DNA from: a virus
IMG/VR virus record: IMGVR_UViG_3300026534_000064
Span: 1-23,997 of that record
Direction: 5' to 3' (one strand)
DNA: 23,997 nucleotides
Shown here one piece after another: positions 1 through 8,700 of the stretch (its first letter is position 1; every line of letters begins with the position of its first letter). The position numbers and the translations under genes were made by a program. Below the pieces are notes generated by a model. The model ran no database searches. It was not told where the DNA came from and worked only from the letters and a program-made list of their open reading frames with translations.

Positions 1-44
1 ACCGGCCTCAGACAGCGCAGCGCGCGGTAGGCCACTCACAATGT

Positions 45-121
<77 letters not shown>

Positions 122-336
122 ACAAAACCACGCAAAACCAAATAGTTAGAACGCGACAAAAACAGTCGTGTATAAACGTTGGCTGTTTACATCAACGCCA
201 CCTCAACGTTTGGTGCGCCCTCCAGAGCAATATCGTCGATCGGCGGAAGAATCGCTGTTTTTCAACGGGTTCGAAGTGATAAGCTCTGTGCATCATTGGC
301 GATCGCACGATTCATTACATCAGAAAGGATTTACCG

Positions 337-1287
337 ATGATCCGGGACATTATCCCCGATATCCACGGGCAGGCAGACAAGCTGACCGAACTTCTGAGCA
401 AACTCGGGTACCGCGAAACCCGCGGCACCTGGCGGCATCCGGAACCCGGGCGCTCGGTCGTGTTCCTGGGCGATTTCATCGACCGTGGGCCGGAGAACGC
501 CCGGGGGCTGCACATTGTTCGCTCCATGATCGATGTGGGCCATGCGCAGGAGATCATGGGCAATCACGAACTGAACGCCATCCATTTTCACACGCGGCAT
601 TCGTCGACCGGCTTGCCGCTCAGGGCACACAACGCCAAGAACCTCAAACAGCACGCGCGTTTTCTGGACGGCCACCCTGTTGACAGCGATGCTGCGCGCG
701 ACGCGATTGCGTGGATGAAAACCCTGCCTCTGTGGCTGGAATTCCCGGAGTTTCGGGTGATCCATGCCTGCTGGGATAGAAGAGCCATGGTAGGCGCCGA
801 ACGGCATCTGAACGACGCGCGCCTGGACGATCAGGCTGTGGAATGGTCTGCGGATCCCGACCACCCGCACTTCCAGGCGGTCGAAGTGCTGGCAAAGGGG
901 CCAGAGGCGCAACTGCCCGACGGCACCACATTCACCGACAAGGACGGGCATGAACGCCCGGAAATCCGCATGGCATGGTGGAAGACGGATGCGCGGACTT
1001 GGCAGGACATTGCCATCTGCGTACCCGACCCGGAAGCCCAGCTGCCCGCCGGCGCCCTGACTGCCGACATCGGTTATGAGCCCTACCCAGCGGACGCCAA
1101 GCCGGTTTTCTTCGGCCACTACTGGTTGAACGGGGAGATCGTCCTGCAGGCGCCCAACGCGCTGTGTCTGGATTACTCGGCGGGCAAGGAAGGACCGCTT
1201 GTCGCCTATAGTTTCCAGGAAGGAGCGCGTAAGCTCGATCTTGGAAATGTCGCCGTGGGGTGGCCTCAAGCGGATAACGAGATTTAA
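337..1287 (+). CDS. PPP-family metallophosphoesterase
   Basis: A 316-aa cytosolic phosphatase of the calcineurin-like superfamily. The metal-binding signatures stand in order: D8-x-H10-G (DIHGQ), GDFIDRG at 45-51 (the PPP-type GDxxDRG), and GNHE at 75-78. Later histidines (HACWD near 145 and FGHYW near 265) probably complete the di-metal site. Relatives hydrolyse phosphoprotein or dinucleoside polyphosphate substrates; the substrate here cannot be told. The ATG at 337 has AAAGGA seven bases upstream. The 3' end overlaps the start of the helicase gene by about 41 bp, so the two are probably one transcription unit and may act together. The 215 bp between the tRNA and this gene show no other gene. 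Confidence 0.85.
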   Translation: MIRDIIPDIHGQADKLTELLSKLGYRETRGTWRHPEPGRSVVFLGDFIDRGPENARGLHIVRSMIDVGHAQEIMGNHELNAIHFHTRHSSTGLPLRAHNAKNLKQHARFLDGHPVDSDAARDAIAWMKTLPLWLEFPEFRVIHACWDRRAMVGAERHLNDARLDDQAVEWSADPDHPHFQAVEVLAKGPEAQLPDGTTFTDKDGHERPEIRMAWWKTDARTWQDIAICVPDPEAQLPAGALTADIGYEPYPADAKPVFFGHYWLNGEIVLQAPNALCLDYSAGKEGPLVAYSFQEGARKLDLGNVAVGWPQADNEI

Positions 1288-4231
1288 GCTTTTGAACCGA
1301 TTGCAAAAACGTCCCCTTCTTGGATTGCTCGCAGATCCATTTGGCAAATGCCCGCAGGCCATGGAACTCGATGGAGATTTCCTGCGGGCTACGCGGCGTG
1401 GCATTGTCACATCGATGCCGTTGGAGGCACTAACATCTCCGCCTGAAATCAGGAAAGGGATGCTGGGCACCGCCCTGACCATCGAGTCTGGCGGACATGG
1501 CGACGTCACCCTGAAGGGGGCGCGCTTTTCGGATGCGCGGGCGTTCTCGGAAGAGGTGAGGAGCGCGTGGGTTCGGTTCAACCTGCTTGCCCTTGAAAAG
1601 GAAGCGGATCGTCTGGAAAGAATCCTCGCTGGAGTGAGGGCGCTGGAGGCACCCTCCCGATACCCGGCGGCGTGCCAAATTGCACCCTTGCTTGACGACA
1701 CCCGTGCCCTTGATGCCTCGCTGCTGTCAAAACTCCGGACCGAGGTCATCGGCGCCGAGGCAAACGAGCGTATTGCCCCCGTTCGGAATTTCTTAGCCGA
1801 CCCGCGGAAAGCGCGGGCCAATGGTATCGCCACCTTCGTCACTGCCGAACTGAACCGCTGGAAAGAGTTCTTCGACACGATCGAAAGCAATCCGCTGACC
1901 CCGGAACAGCGGCTATCCGTCGTCGTGGATGAGGATGCGACGCTCGTCCTGGCCGGGGCGGGATCGGGCAAGACCAGCGTCATCACCGCAAAGACGGCCT
2001 ATCTGGTCAAGGCAGGTATCCGGCAGCCGGACGAAATCCTGCTACTGGCATTCGCCAAGAACGCGGCTGAGGAGATGTCGGAAAGGGTCGAGGCGCGCTC
2101 CGGCGTGCCGATCGTGGCGCGGACCTTCCACGCCATTGCCTATGACATCATTGGCGTCGTCGAAGGATCGAAACCGGCGCTGGCTGACCACGCCACCGAC
2201 GACATGGCTTTCTCCAACCTGATCAAGCAGATCCTCAGAGACCTGGTGCATGCGCTATCAGAGGTCTCGACGGTGATCGTCGAGTGGTTTGCCCATTTCT
2301 TCGTTGAGCCGAAGAGCGAATGGGATTTCAAGACCAAGCATGAATTCTATTCGCATCTGGAAAGCCAGGACCTGCGCACGTTGCAGGGTGAAAAGGTCAA
2401 GAGCTACGAAGAACTGCAGATTGCCAACTGGCTTTACGAAAACGGCATCGGATACGAGTACGAACCCGTCTACGAGCACAAGGTCTCTGAAAATGGCAGA
2501 CGCGACTATCAGCCCGATTTCCGCCTGACCGAGAGCGGGATCTACATCGAGCATTTCGGGGTGCGTCGTCAAAAAACGTGGGATGGTAGCGAGCGATTGG
2601 TCACGGCCCCATTTGTGGATCGAGACGAGTATCTGGCCGGCATGGAGTGGAAGCGCAAGGTCCACGCCGAGCATGGAACCACCTTGATCGAAACCTACAG
2701 CTATGAGCGGCAAGAAGGGCGCCTGTTGACGGGGCTTGCAGAGAAGTTGGCCCCGCACGTCACACTGAAGCCACGTCCGGCGGACACGATCTATGACCGC
2801 ATAGTCGAGCTCAAGCAGGTCGATGACTTTTCGAAGCTGCTCGGCACGTTCCTGCGAAAGTTCAAGAGTGGCGCCTACACCCTGGAGGATTGCGAAACCA
2901 AGTCCGAGCGGGTGAAGCTGGGCAAGCGGGCCAAAGCGTTCCTCGACGTGTTTGCGCCGGTTTTCGAGGAATATCAGAAGCGGCTTGGCGGTCGGATCGA
3001 CTTTGAGGACATGATCCTGCGTGCCGCGCGTTACGTTGAAACCGGCCGCTATGTCAGCCCGTTTCGCCACATCCTGGTTGACGAGTTTCAGGACATCTCG
3101 CAAAGCCGCGCCCGGCTGGTGAAGGCGCTGAAGGCCCAGCATCCGGATGTCCGCATCTTTGCCGTGGGCGACGACTGGCAGTCGATTTTCCGCTTTGCCG
3201 GTTCCGATATCCATCTCATGCGCCATTTCGGCCGCGAATTTGGCGGACGCTTTGATGGTGAGGACGGGGTGCACAGGACCGTCGATCTCGGCCGCACCTT
3301 TCGGTCGGTCGATCAGATCGCCTTTGCGGCACGAACCTTCGTCCTGAGAAACCCGGCACAGATCGAAAAGAAGGTCATTCCGGCAGGGACGGCAACTGAA
3401 CCGGCAATCAGGATCGTGTCTGTATCGAAGGGCGAGAGCGAACAAGAGCTTTCCGGGGTGCTCGCGGCAATCGCTGCCAAGCTGGAGGAAGGCGCAACAC
3501 CTGCAAGCGTGCTGCTCCTCGGGCGGTATCGCTTCCTTGAACCTGACATGCGCAAGCTGAAGCGCCGTTTTCCGCAACTGCGGATAAGCTTCAAGACCAT
3601 CCATGCCTCGAAAGGTCTGGAGGCCGATCATGTGATCCTTCTGAACGCCGACAGTGGGCGGACCGGGTTCCCCTCGGAAATCGTCGATGACCCTCTACTT
3701 TCTCTGGTCTCGCCGGAAGAAGAGGCTTTCCATAACGCCGAGGAACGGCGCGTCATGTATGTCGCCATGACGCGGGCCCGTCACACCCTGACGATCCTCG
3801 CATCCAACGCGCGACCATCATCCTTTGTCACCGAGCTGAAAAAAGACCCCGACTACGGCATTGCCGCGCCACAAGGCGCGGAGTCGGAAGCCCATGTTTG
3901 CGGCGAGTGTGGCGGGCGGCTGCTGGGAGTGACAGGGAAGGATGGCCGCATCTGGTATCGCTGCGAGCATGTTCAGCATTGCGCAAACCTCCTGCCTGCC
4001 TGTCCGTCCTGTGAAACCGCGCTTCCGCGCCGCGCGGATGGCGCTGCCGAAGCTCGATGTGGCTGCGGCGCCAGCTATCCATCCTGCCCGGAATGCGAAG
4101 ACGGCTGGCTGGTCGAGCGCAGAGGGCGATACGGTCGTTTCCTCGGCTGTGTTCGATATCCCGCGTGCGTCGGGAAGGCCCGAATCCCGTCCAAAGAACG
4201 GCGCGCTTCGGCGATGAAGTCAAAGCGTTAA
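1247..4231 (+). CDS. UvrD/helicase IV-like SF1 helicase with nuclease-like insert and zinc ribbons
   Basis: About 994 aa from ATG 1247; the frame is open from a TTG at 1199, so the exact start is uncertain. SF1 helicase motifs appear in order: Walker A GAGSGKT (about 236-243), DEFQD Walker B (about 612), GDDWQSIFRFAG, TIHASKGLEADHV and VAMTRARHTL. Between motif I and the DEFQD motif is an insert of about 200 aa with YQPDF near residue 421 followed by IYIEHFG. This is the layout of a PD-(D/E)XK nuclease, but H replaces the usual lysine, as I recall for helicase IV-like proteins. The C-terminus (about 884-965) carries several CxxC pairs ending in a topoisomerase-type zinc ribbon (RRGRYGRFLGC). 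Probable role: 3'-5' DNA unwinding in repair or defence. It overlaps the phosphatase gene. Confidence 0.88.
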   Translation: MSPWGGLKRITRFKLLNRLQKRPLLGLLADPFGKCPQAMELDGDFLRATRRGIVTSMPLEALTSPPEIRKGMLGTALTIESGGHGDVTLKGARFSDARAFSEEVRSAWVRFNLLALEKEADRLERILAGVRALEAPSRYPAACQIAPLLDDTRALDASLLSKLRTEVIGAEANERIAPVRNFLADPRKARANGIATFVTAELNRWKEFFDTIESNPLTPEQRLSVVVDEDATLVLAGAGSGKTSVITAKTAYLVKAGIRQPDEILLLAFAKNAAEEMSERVEARSGVPIVARTFHAIAYDIIGVVEGSKPALADHATDDMAFSNLIKQILRDLVHALSEVSTVIVEWFAHFFVEPKSEWDFKTKHEFYSHLESQDLRTLQGEKVKSYEELQIANWLYENGIGYEYEPVYEHKVSENGRRDYQPDFRLTESGIYIEHFGVRRQKTWDGSERLVTAPFVDRDEYLAGMEWKRKVHAEHGTTLIETYSYERQEGRLLTGLAEKLAPHVTLKPRPADTIYDRIVELKQVDDFSKLLGTFLRKFKSGAYTLEDCETKSERVKLGKRAKAFLDVFAPVFEEYQKRLGGRIDFEDMILRAARYVETGRYVSPFRHILVDEFQDISQSRARLVKALKAQHPDVRIFAVGDDWQSIFRFAGSDIHLMRHFGREFGGRFDGEDGVHRTVDLGRTFRSVDQIAFAARTFVLRNPAQIEKKVIPAGTATEPAIRIVSVSKGESEQELSGVLAAIAAKLEEGATPASVLLLGRYRFLEPDMRKLKRRFPQLRISFKTIHASKGLEADHVILLNADSGRTGFPSEIVDDPLLSLVSPEEEAFHNAEERRVMYVAMTRARHTLTILASNARPSSFVTELKKDPDYGIAAPQGAESEAHVCGECGGRLLGVTGKDGRIWYRCEHVQHCANLLPACPSCETALPRRADGAAEARCGCGASYPSCPECEDGWLVERRGRYGRFLGCVRYPACVGKARIPSKERRASAMKSKR

Positions 4232-4291
4232 GATACCCACTTGCGCCGCTGGAGACCGCGCCTTGGAAGGCGGATTGAAGCCTGCCCCCGC

Positions 4292-4666
4292 TCACCCGTC
4301 ATTCAATACCATCCTCCCCAGCAATCCCTGATCGATTTCCGGATCATCCCAGGCGCCCGCGGCCGCAGCCCACCGGTCGATTGTTTCCCGCAGGCCCGGA
4401 TCGTCAGCCATCAGGTGGAAGGTGTAGAGCCGATTGACGATCTGGCGCATCAGCGCGCGCATGGTCTCGTCGCCGAGATGCGATATCTCGGTCCAAGGGA
4501 TTTCCCGGCCTTCGGCATCAATCACCGTGACGTCAGAATAATCCCCGGTCTTGCTGACCGGCGGGATGCCGGCATGCAGGTCTTCGAGTATTGTATTGCG
4601 CACGCACAGCATGGCGAGGGTTTTGGCCAGCTTGGCCGCAATGCGTTTTTCGTCGGCTTCGTTCAT
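4292..4666 (-). CDS. conserved hypothetical protein at prophage end
   Basis: A 124-aa soluble acidic protein with no signal peptide or membrane segment; I do not recognise a named domain. It is the last leftward gene of the prophage operon and faces the helicase gene tail to tail across about 60 bp. Its style (a short charged N-terminal helix rich in K and A, then a conserved-looking stretch containing RNTILEDLHAG) matches small accessory proteins I associate with alphaproteobacterial prophages, but this is only an impression. The ATG at 4666 has only a weak upstream purine run. It may mark the physical prophage end or belong to the flanking host DNA. Confidence 0.65.
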   Translation of the reverse strand: MNEADEKRIAAKLAKTLAMLCVRNTILEDLHAGIPPVSKTGDYSDVTVIDAEGREIPWTEISHLGDETMRALMRQIVNRLYTFHLMADDPGLRETIDRWAAAAGAWDDPEIDQGLLGRMVLNDG

Positions 4667-4727
4667 CCCGCGATCATAGCGCTGGATGGCCGTAAGGGAC
4701 AGTCAGGCGCAATTCCCGTGTCCAGGA

Positions 4728-5009
4728 TCACCCGAACACCTTCAACTTCACCGCCACCCCTGCGATCAGCGCGAGCAGCAACCCGGTGGTGATCAGCCGC
4801 ACAATGGTCTGCCAGACAGTCCGCCGCGCCATGCGCAAGGATGCCAGCAGGGTGCGCAGGTCGCGGATGTCTACGGCTGCCTCGGGCCCCTCGAGGCCGA
4901 CATCGGCGAGTGCCTTGCGGGCACCCTTTTCGGCGGCGCGGGCCAGGATGGCCTCGAAATCTTCCTCGGGCATGCGGACAAAACCCGCGTCCTTGTGCGG
5001 TGGGGTCAC
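4728..5009 (-). CDS. DUF6127-like small membrane protein
   Basis: A 93-aa protein with a soluble, alanine- and glutamate-rich N-terminal helical part (MPEEDFEAILARAAEKGARKAL-like, residues 13-34) and one C-terminal membrane segment (about 70-88, rich in L, I, A, V). It starts at a GTG with AAGGA seven bases upstream; an internal ATG at residue 13 is an alternative. The layout fits the DUF6127 family of small prophage proteins downstream of the tail genes. Function is unknown; a membrane-anchored accessory or superinfection role is possible but unsupported. It lies 27 bp after the DUF2793 gene. Confidence 0.65.
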   Translation of the reverse strand: MTPPHKDAGFVRMPEEDFEAILARAAEKGARKALADVGLEGPEAAVDIRDLRTLLASLRMARRTVWQTIVRLITTGLLLALIAGVAVKLKVFG

Positions 5010-5036
5010 GGTCGTTTCCTTATCGATAGTTTGGGA

Positions 5037-5777
5037 TCAGACGGTCGGCACCGTCGGCATCAGATACTGGATGGCAATGCGGACATCGCCACCGGTGAAG
5101 TTGCCGCCGTTGGCGGTCAGCACAATCGGCGTGGGCGCATAGAATGCTTGCGGCCCGATCACCCCGACATTGGTGCTACCGGCGGCCACGCCGAGCGAGC
5201 CACCAAACTTGGCGGGTTCGCCGGCGATGCCGCAATCCCATGAGGTAGCTCCCAGCACGGCCGCGACAGTGCGGGTCGAGACCGCCAGCACGATGGCGCG
5301 GTCGGGGATGGCGATGGTGGAGGTGACGGTTGGACCGGTAAGCTCCGCCAGCAGCTCTTCCTCCACGTGCAGCCCGATGGCGGCCCCGCTCGCCCCCTGC
5401 GCCACCTCGACTGTAGGAGCCCGCACCAGCAGGTTCAGGGCCGTATCGAGCGAGAGCCACGCCCCGCCCACGCGCACGAACAGCACGCCCTGATCGTCGA
5501 TCCAGACCCGCCAGCCTTCCTGCGGGATCAATCTCACCCACGCCCCGCCGGTGAACAGCACCACGTCGCCGTCCCACCCGGCCCAGGCCCCTGTGGCGCC
5601 GGCGGCCACGATGTAGCGCTCGCCCTCGACCGGGCTAGCCGGGGGCGCGGGCAGATCACGGTCCTTCGCCGAGAGCTGGACTAGGCCGTCGAGGAGGGCC
5701 AGTGCCTCGTTGACGGTGACGTGCTTCTGGGCCTGGGCGGCGGCAAGCAGCGGCAGGGCGAGATTGGGCGTGGTCAT
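5037..5777 (-). CDS. DUF2793 phage tail-associated protein
   Basis: A 246-aa protein starting with TTPNLALPLLAAAQAQKHVTVNEAL, where the AQAQKHVTVNEAL part is the strong DUF2793 signature. Family members follow the tail-tip gene in alphaproteobacterial prophages and are thought to be tail fibre or tail-tip accessory proteins. Residues 1-110 form the DUF2793 core, with several tryptophan-rich turns (WAGWDGD, GAWVRL, GWRVWID). The rest (about 120-246) is rich in T, V, G and A, like a beta-structured receptor-facing module. A good GGAGG lies before ATG 5777, and the gene overlaps the upstream tail-tip gene by 4 bp (ATGA), so translation is coupled. Confidence 0.88.
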   Translation of the reverse strand: MTTPNLALPLLAAAQAQKHVTVNEALALLDGLVQLSAKDRDLPAPPASPVEGERYIVAAGATGAWAGWDGDVVLFTGGAWVRLIPQEGWRVWIDDQGVLFVRVGGAWLSLDTALNLLVRAPTVEVAQGASGAAIGLHVEEELLAELTGPTVTSTIAIPDRAIVLAVSTRTVAAVLGATSWDCGIAGEPAKFGGSLGVAAGSTNVGVIGPQAFYAPTPIVLTANGGNFTGGDVRIAIQYLMPTVPTV

Positions 5778-8700
5778 GGCGTGGCCTCCGTGATGGTGAG
5801 GGTGGTTGCAAGCGGCACGCCACGGCCCAGCGCGCCGAGCTGGAAGATGCGGACGGACAGGCTGGCGACCGGTGCGCCGAAATCGGCGGTCTGCATGGCG
5901 GCGGTGTAGAGGAAGCTCGGTGCAGTGAGACCAGTGACGGTGCGCACCACCGCACCGGCGTTCAGGATTTCCAGATCATAGCTTTCCGATGCTTCCGACA
6001 TGGGCACCTCCGCCAGTACCCAGCTGTCGGACGAGAGCGCCCGATCACGGCGGAGCCAGCGGATGGAGAGGTCGCCGTTTGCCTCACGCCGCATGTGCGC
6101 CTGTGCCGGCGCAAATGGCACAAGCCCGCGCCCCGAGGGCGTGAACGCGAGCGTCTGCATGATGGCGCCCGAGGGTGCGACATTGCCCGGCCCGATGCGC
6201 CAGTTCCATGGGATGCCGAGATCGGCTTCGGAGATCGAGATGGGCTGGACGGCGGTGTCGAGGATCACCACCCGCGCACCGGTGGTCGCCGGGTTGCCCA
6301 TGGCATCTTCCGTGCCCCGCTGCCCGCGCAGAAGGCGGGTGAGCCGATAGCGCCCGGTTGCCACGAGTTCCGCGTTCCCGAACTGGACGATCTCCCAGGC
6401 ACCTGGCGCACTTTCCACGGCCAGCGCGTTGGCGCCGTTCAGAAGCTCGGTATCGGTGACCGAAGCCAGCGTGCCCGAGGTGAGGTCCAGTAGCAGTTCG
6501 CTGCCCGCGTCAAACCGCCAGAGCGGCCCGGTGGGCAGATCAGCGGCCAGAACCCCCATGTGCGCCGGCGCTCCGATGGTGTCGAGCAGCTGGAAGCCGG
6601 ACGTGTCGACACTCCACCAGACCGCCCCGGTGCCGTACCACGGCCTCGCGAACACCGCCGCGTAAGGGCGATGCGCCGGCACCGTGTCGGCCAGCTGTGG
6701 CAGATCCATCAGAGCGATGTCAGCCGGCCCGAAGACGGTCGGCTCGGCCAGCTGCGGATCCCGACCCTTGCCCGGCGGCAGATCATAGAGCGCGGCGTCG
6801 ACGCGGATCGCTTCGATCACGCGCGCCCCGGAATCGGAGATGCGGGAAATCCCATATTCGACCCGCCGCCCGTCGTGATCAAGGGCGATCACGTCACCCG
6901 GGTCCAGCGCGAGGCGCGAGGGCGGCAACCGGGCGGTCAGCGTCTCGCGCCCCACCCAGGCCTCCATCAGCGCCCGGCGGCAGCGGCGGTCGGCTTCTTC
7001 CAGCGATACCGCCAGCGGGAAGGTCTCGGAGGATACCCGCGCCGCCTGCACGGTGGACCGGCGGGCTTCGACGGTGGCCGCGTTGTATTCTTCATCGGCC
7101 CGCACCAGCTGCCATTTGAGGGCTTGGGGCAGTTCGGTCTCCTGGCCCCTGGTGAGTTCCATGACCTCGGCCTGCCCATTGCCAACCATCTGATCCGGCG
7201 CAATGGTCACAACCACTGCCCGGCCGCGGGCACGAAACACGATCTGCCCACCGCTTTCCACCGCATCGAAGCCGAAATGGCGGGCCAGCACCGCGATCGA
7301 GGCGCGGAGGCTTTCCAGCGCGGCCACGGTGAAGCCCGGCACGATGTCGGAAAGCTCGGAGACATCCACGAGGCTGTCGTCCAAACCGGCCGCCCGGCAC
7401 AGGTCCCGCACCAGCGCGCCCAGCGAGACCTGCCCGAGCCGCCCGCCCATCCAGTGCCCCAGCCGCCAGTTGGCGGCGTCCGACCAGACATCGGCGCGCG
7501 CCGGGAAATCCGGAAAGGGCCGGGCATCCCAGGTCCAGAGTGCCGCCTCGCCGGTCTCGATCATCGGCGCGCCATAAACTGTTGAGACCGGGTTTTTCGT
7601 CGCATCGCCCCAATAGCCCAGCGTCGCTTCGACGTAGGCGCGCTGGATTGCCTCGTCCTGCCAGCCGCGCGAGAAGTACGGCAGGGCGCTTTCCGAACTC
7701 TTCGGATCGTAGAACACGTTCGGCTGGTTGGTGCCGCGATCCACGGCGGGGCAGCCGAACTCGGTGAAGCGGATCGGCTTGGCTTGCGGCGCCCAGCCGG
7801 TGGTGGACTGGCCCCAAGGCAGCACCTCGACGCCGTAGACCACGATGTCCTCGCCCGCGGTCGCCGAGCGCGGCCCGATGCGGAACCCCGCCGAGCCCGA
7901 CAGGCCCGCAGTGACGTCAAGGGTGATCTTCCACAGACCCGGATACACTTCCGTCTGGCTGGTGGCATTGATCACATGCGCCCCGGCCGCGGTGCTCTCC
8001 CACCCACCGATGGTACCAAAGAAGGACGCATGATCGGCGCCCGCGCCCAGCGCGAGATAGAGCGCGAAGTCCCCCGAACTGCCCGGAGCCACGAATGCCG
8101 CGATGGTCACCCGCTCGCCGGCCGTGAGCGTCCGATACCCCGGCGTTGCCCCGTGCCAGGTAGCCCCGTCAGAGGCGACGAGCGCTGGACTGGTAAACGG
8201 CCCGAAACTGCCGGTGGTGGCCGTGATGGTGACCGAGGACGGGTTCTTCGCGTAGGAACTCGGGTCGGCGCAATTCTGGAACCAGCCGAAGCGCACGCCG
8301 GCCAGGCGATCATGGTGCAGGTTCTGCCACCAGCTCCGCATGTCCTTCGGACGGAACAGCCATGGCTCGCCGTAGAAGCCGTCGCTGATCGGCGTCCTGA
8401 CCTGCGCATCACGGTCGGCATCGGCAGCATAAAACCAGTCGTAGCCCTCGCCGCCCTCGATGTTGGCCTTGAGATAGTCGAGATCCCGCACGGATGCCCA
8501 GCCGGCCTGGGCGTCCGCGTGATCGGTGCTGTCGCGCCAGTCGGAAAGCGGCAGATAATTGTCGATGCCGATGAAGTCGATGGCCGGGTCGGCCCACAGC
8601 GGATCGAGGTGGAACAGCGCATCTCCGGAGCCGTCCTGCGGCTGGTGGCCGAAATACTCGCTCCAGTCGGCGGCATAGCTGATCTTCGTGCCGGCCCCTA

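Noticed and set aside
331-1986. 551-aa open frame on the minus strand
   Set aside because: Antisense to the phosphatase and helicase genes, which have clear motifs; its composition is R/S/P-rich and has no domain.
2258-3631. 457-aa open frame on the minus strand
   Set aside because: Antisense to the helicase core motifs; no recognisable content.
4245-4280. Terminator between the helicase gene and the 124-aa gene
   Set aside because: GCCTT-GG-AAGGC can form a short stem, but no T-run follows it on either strand.
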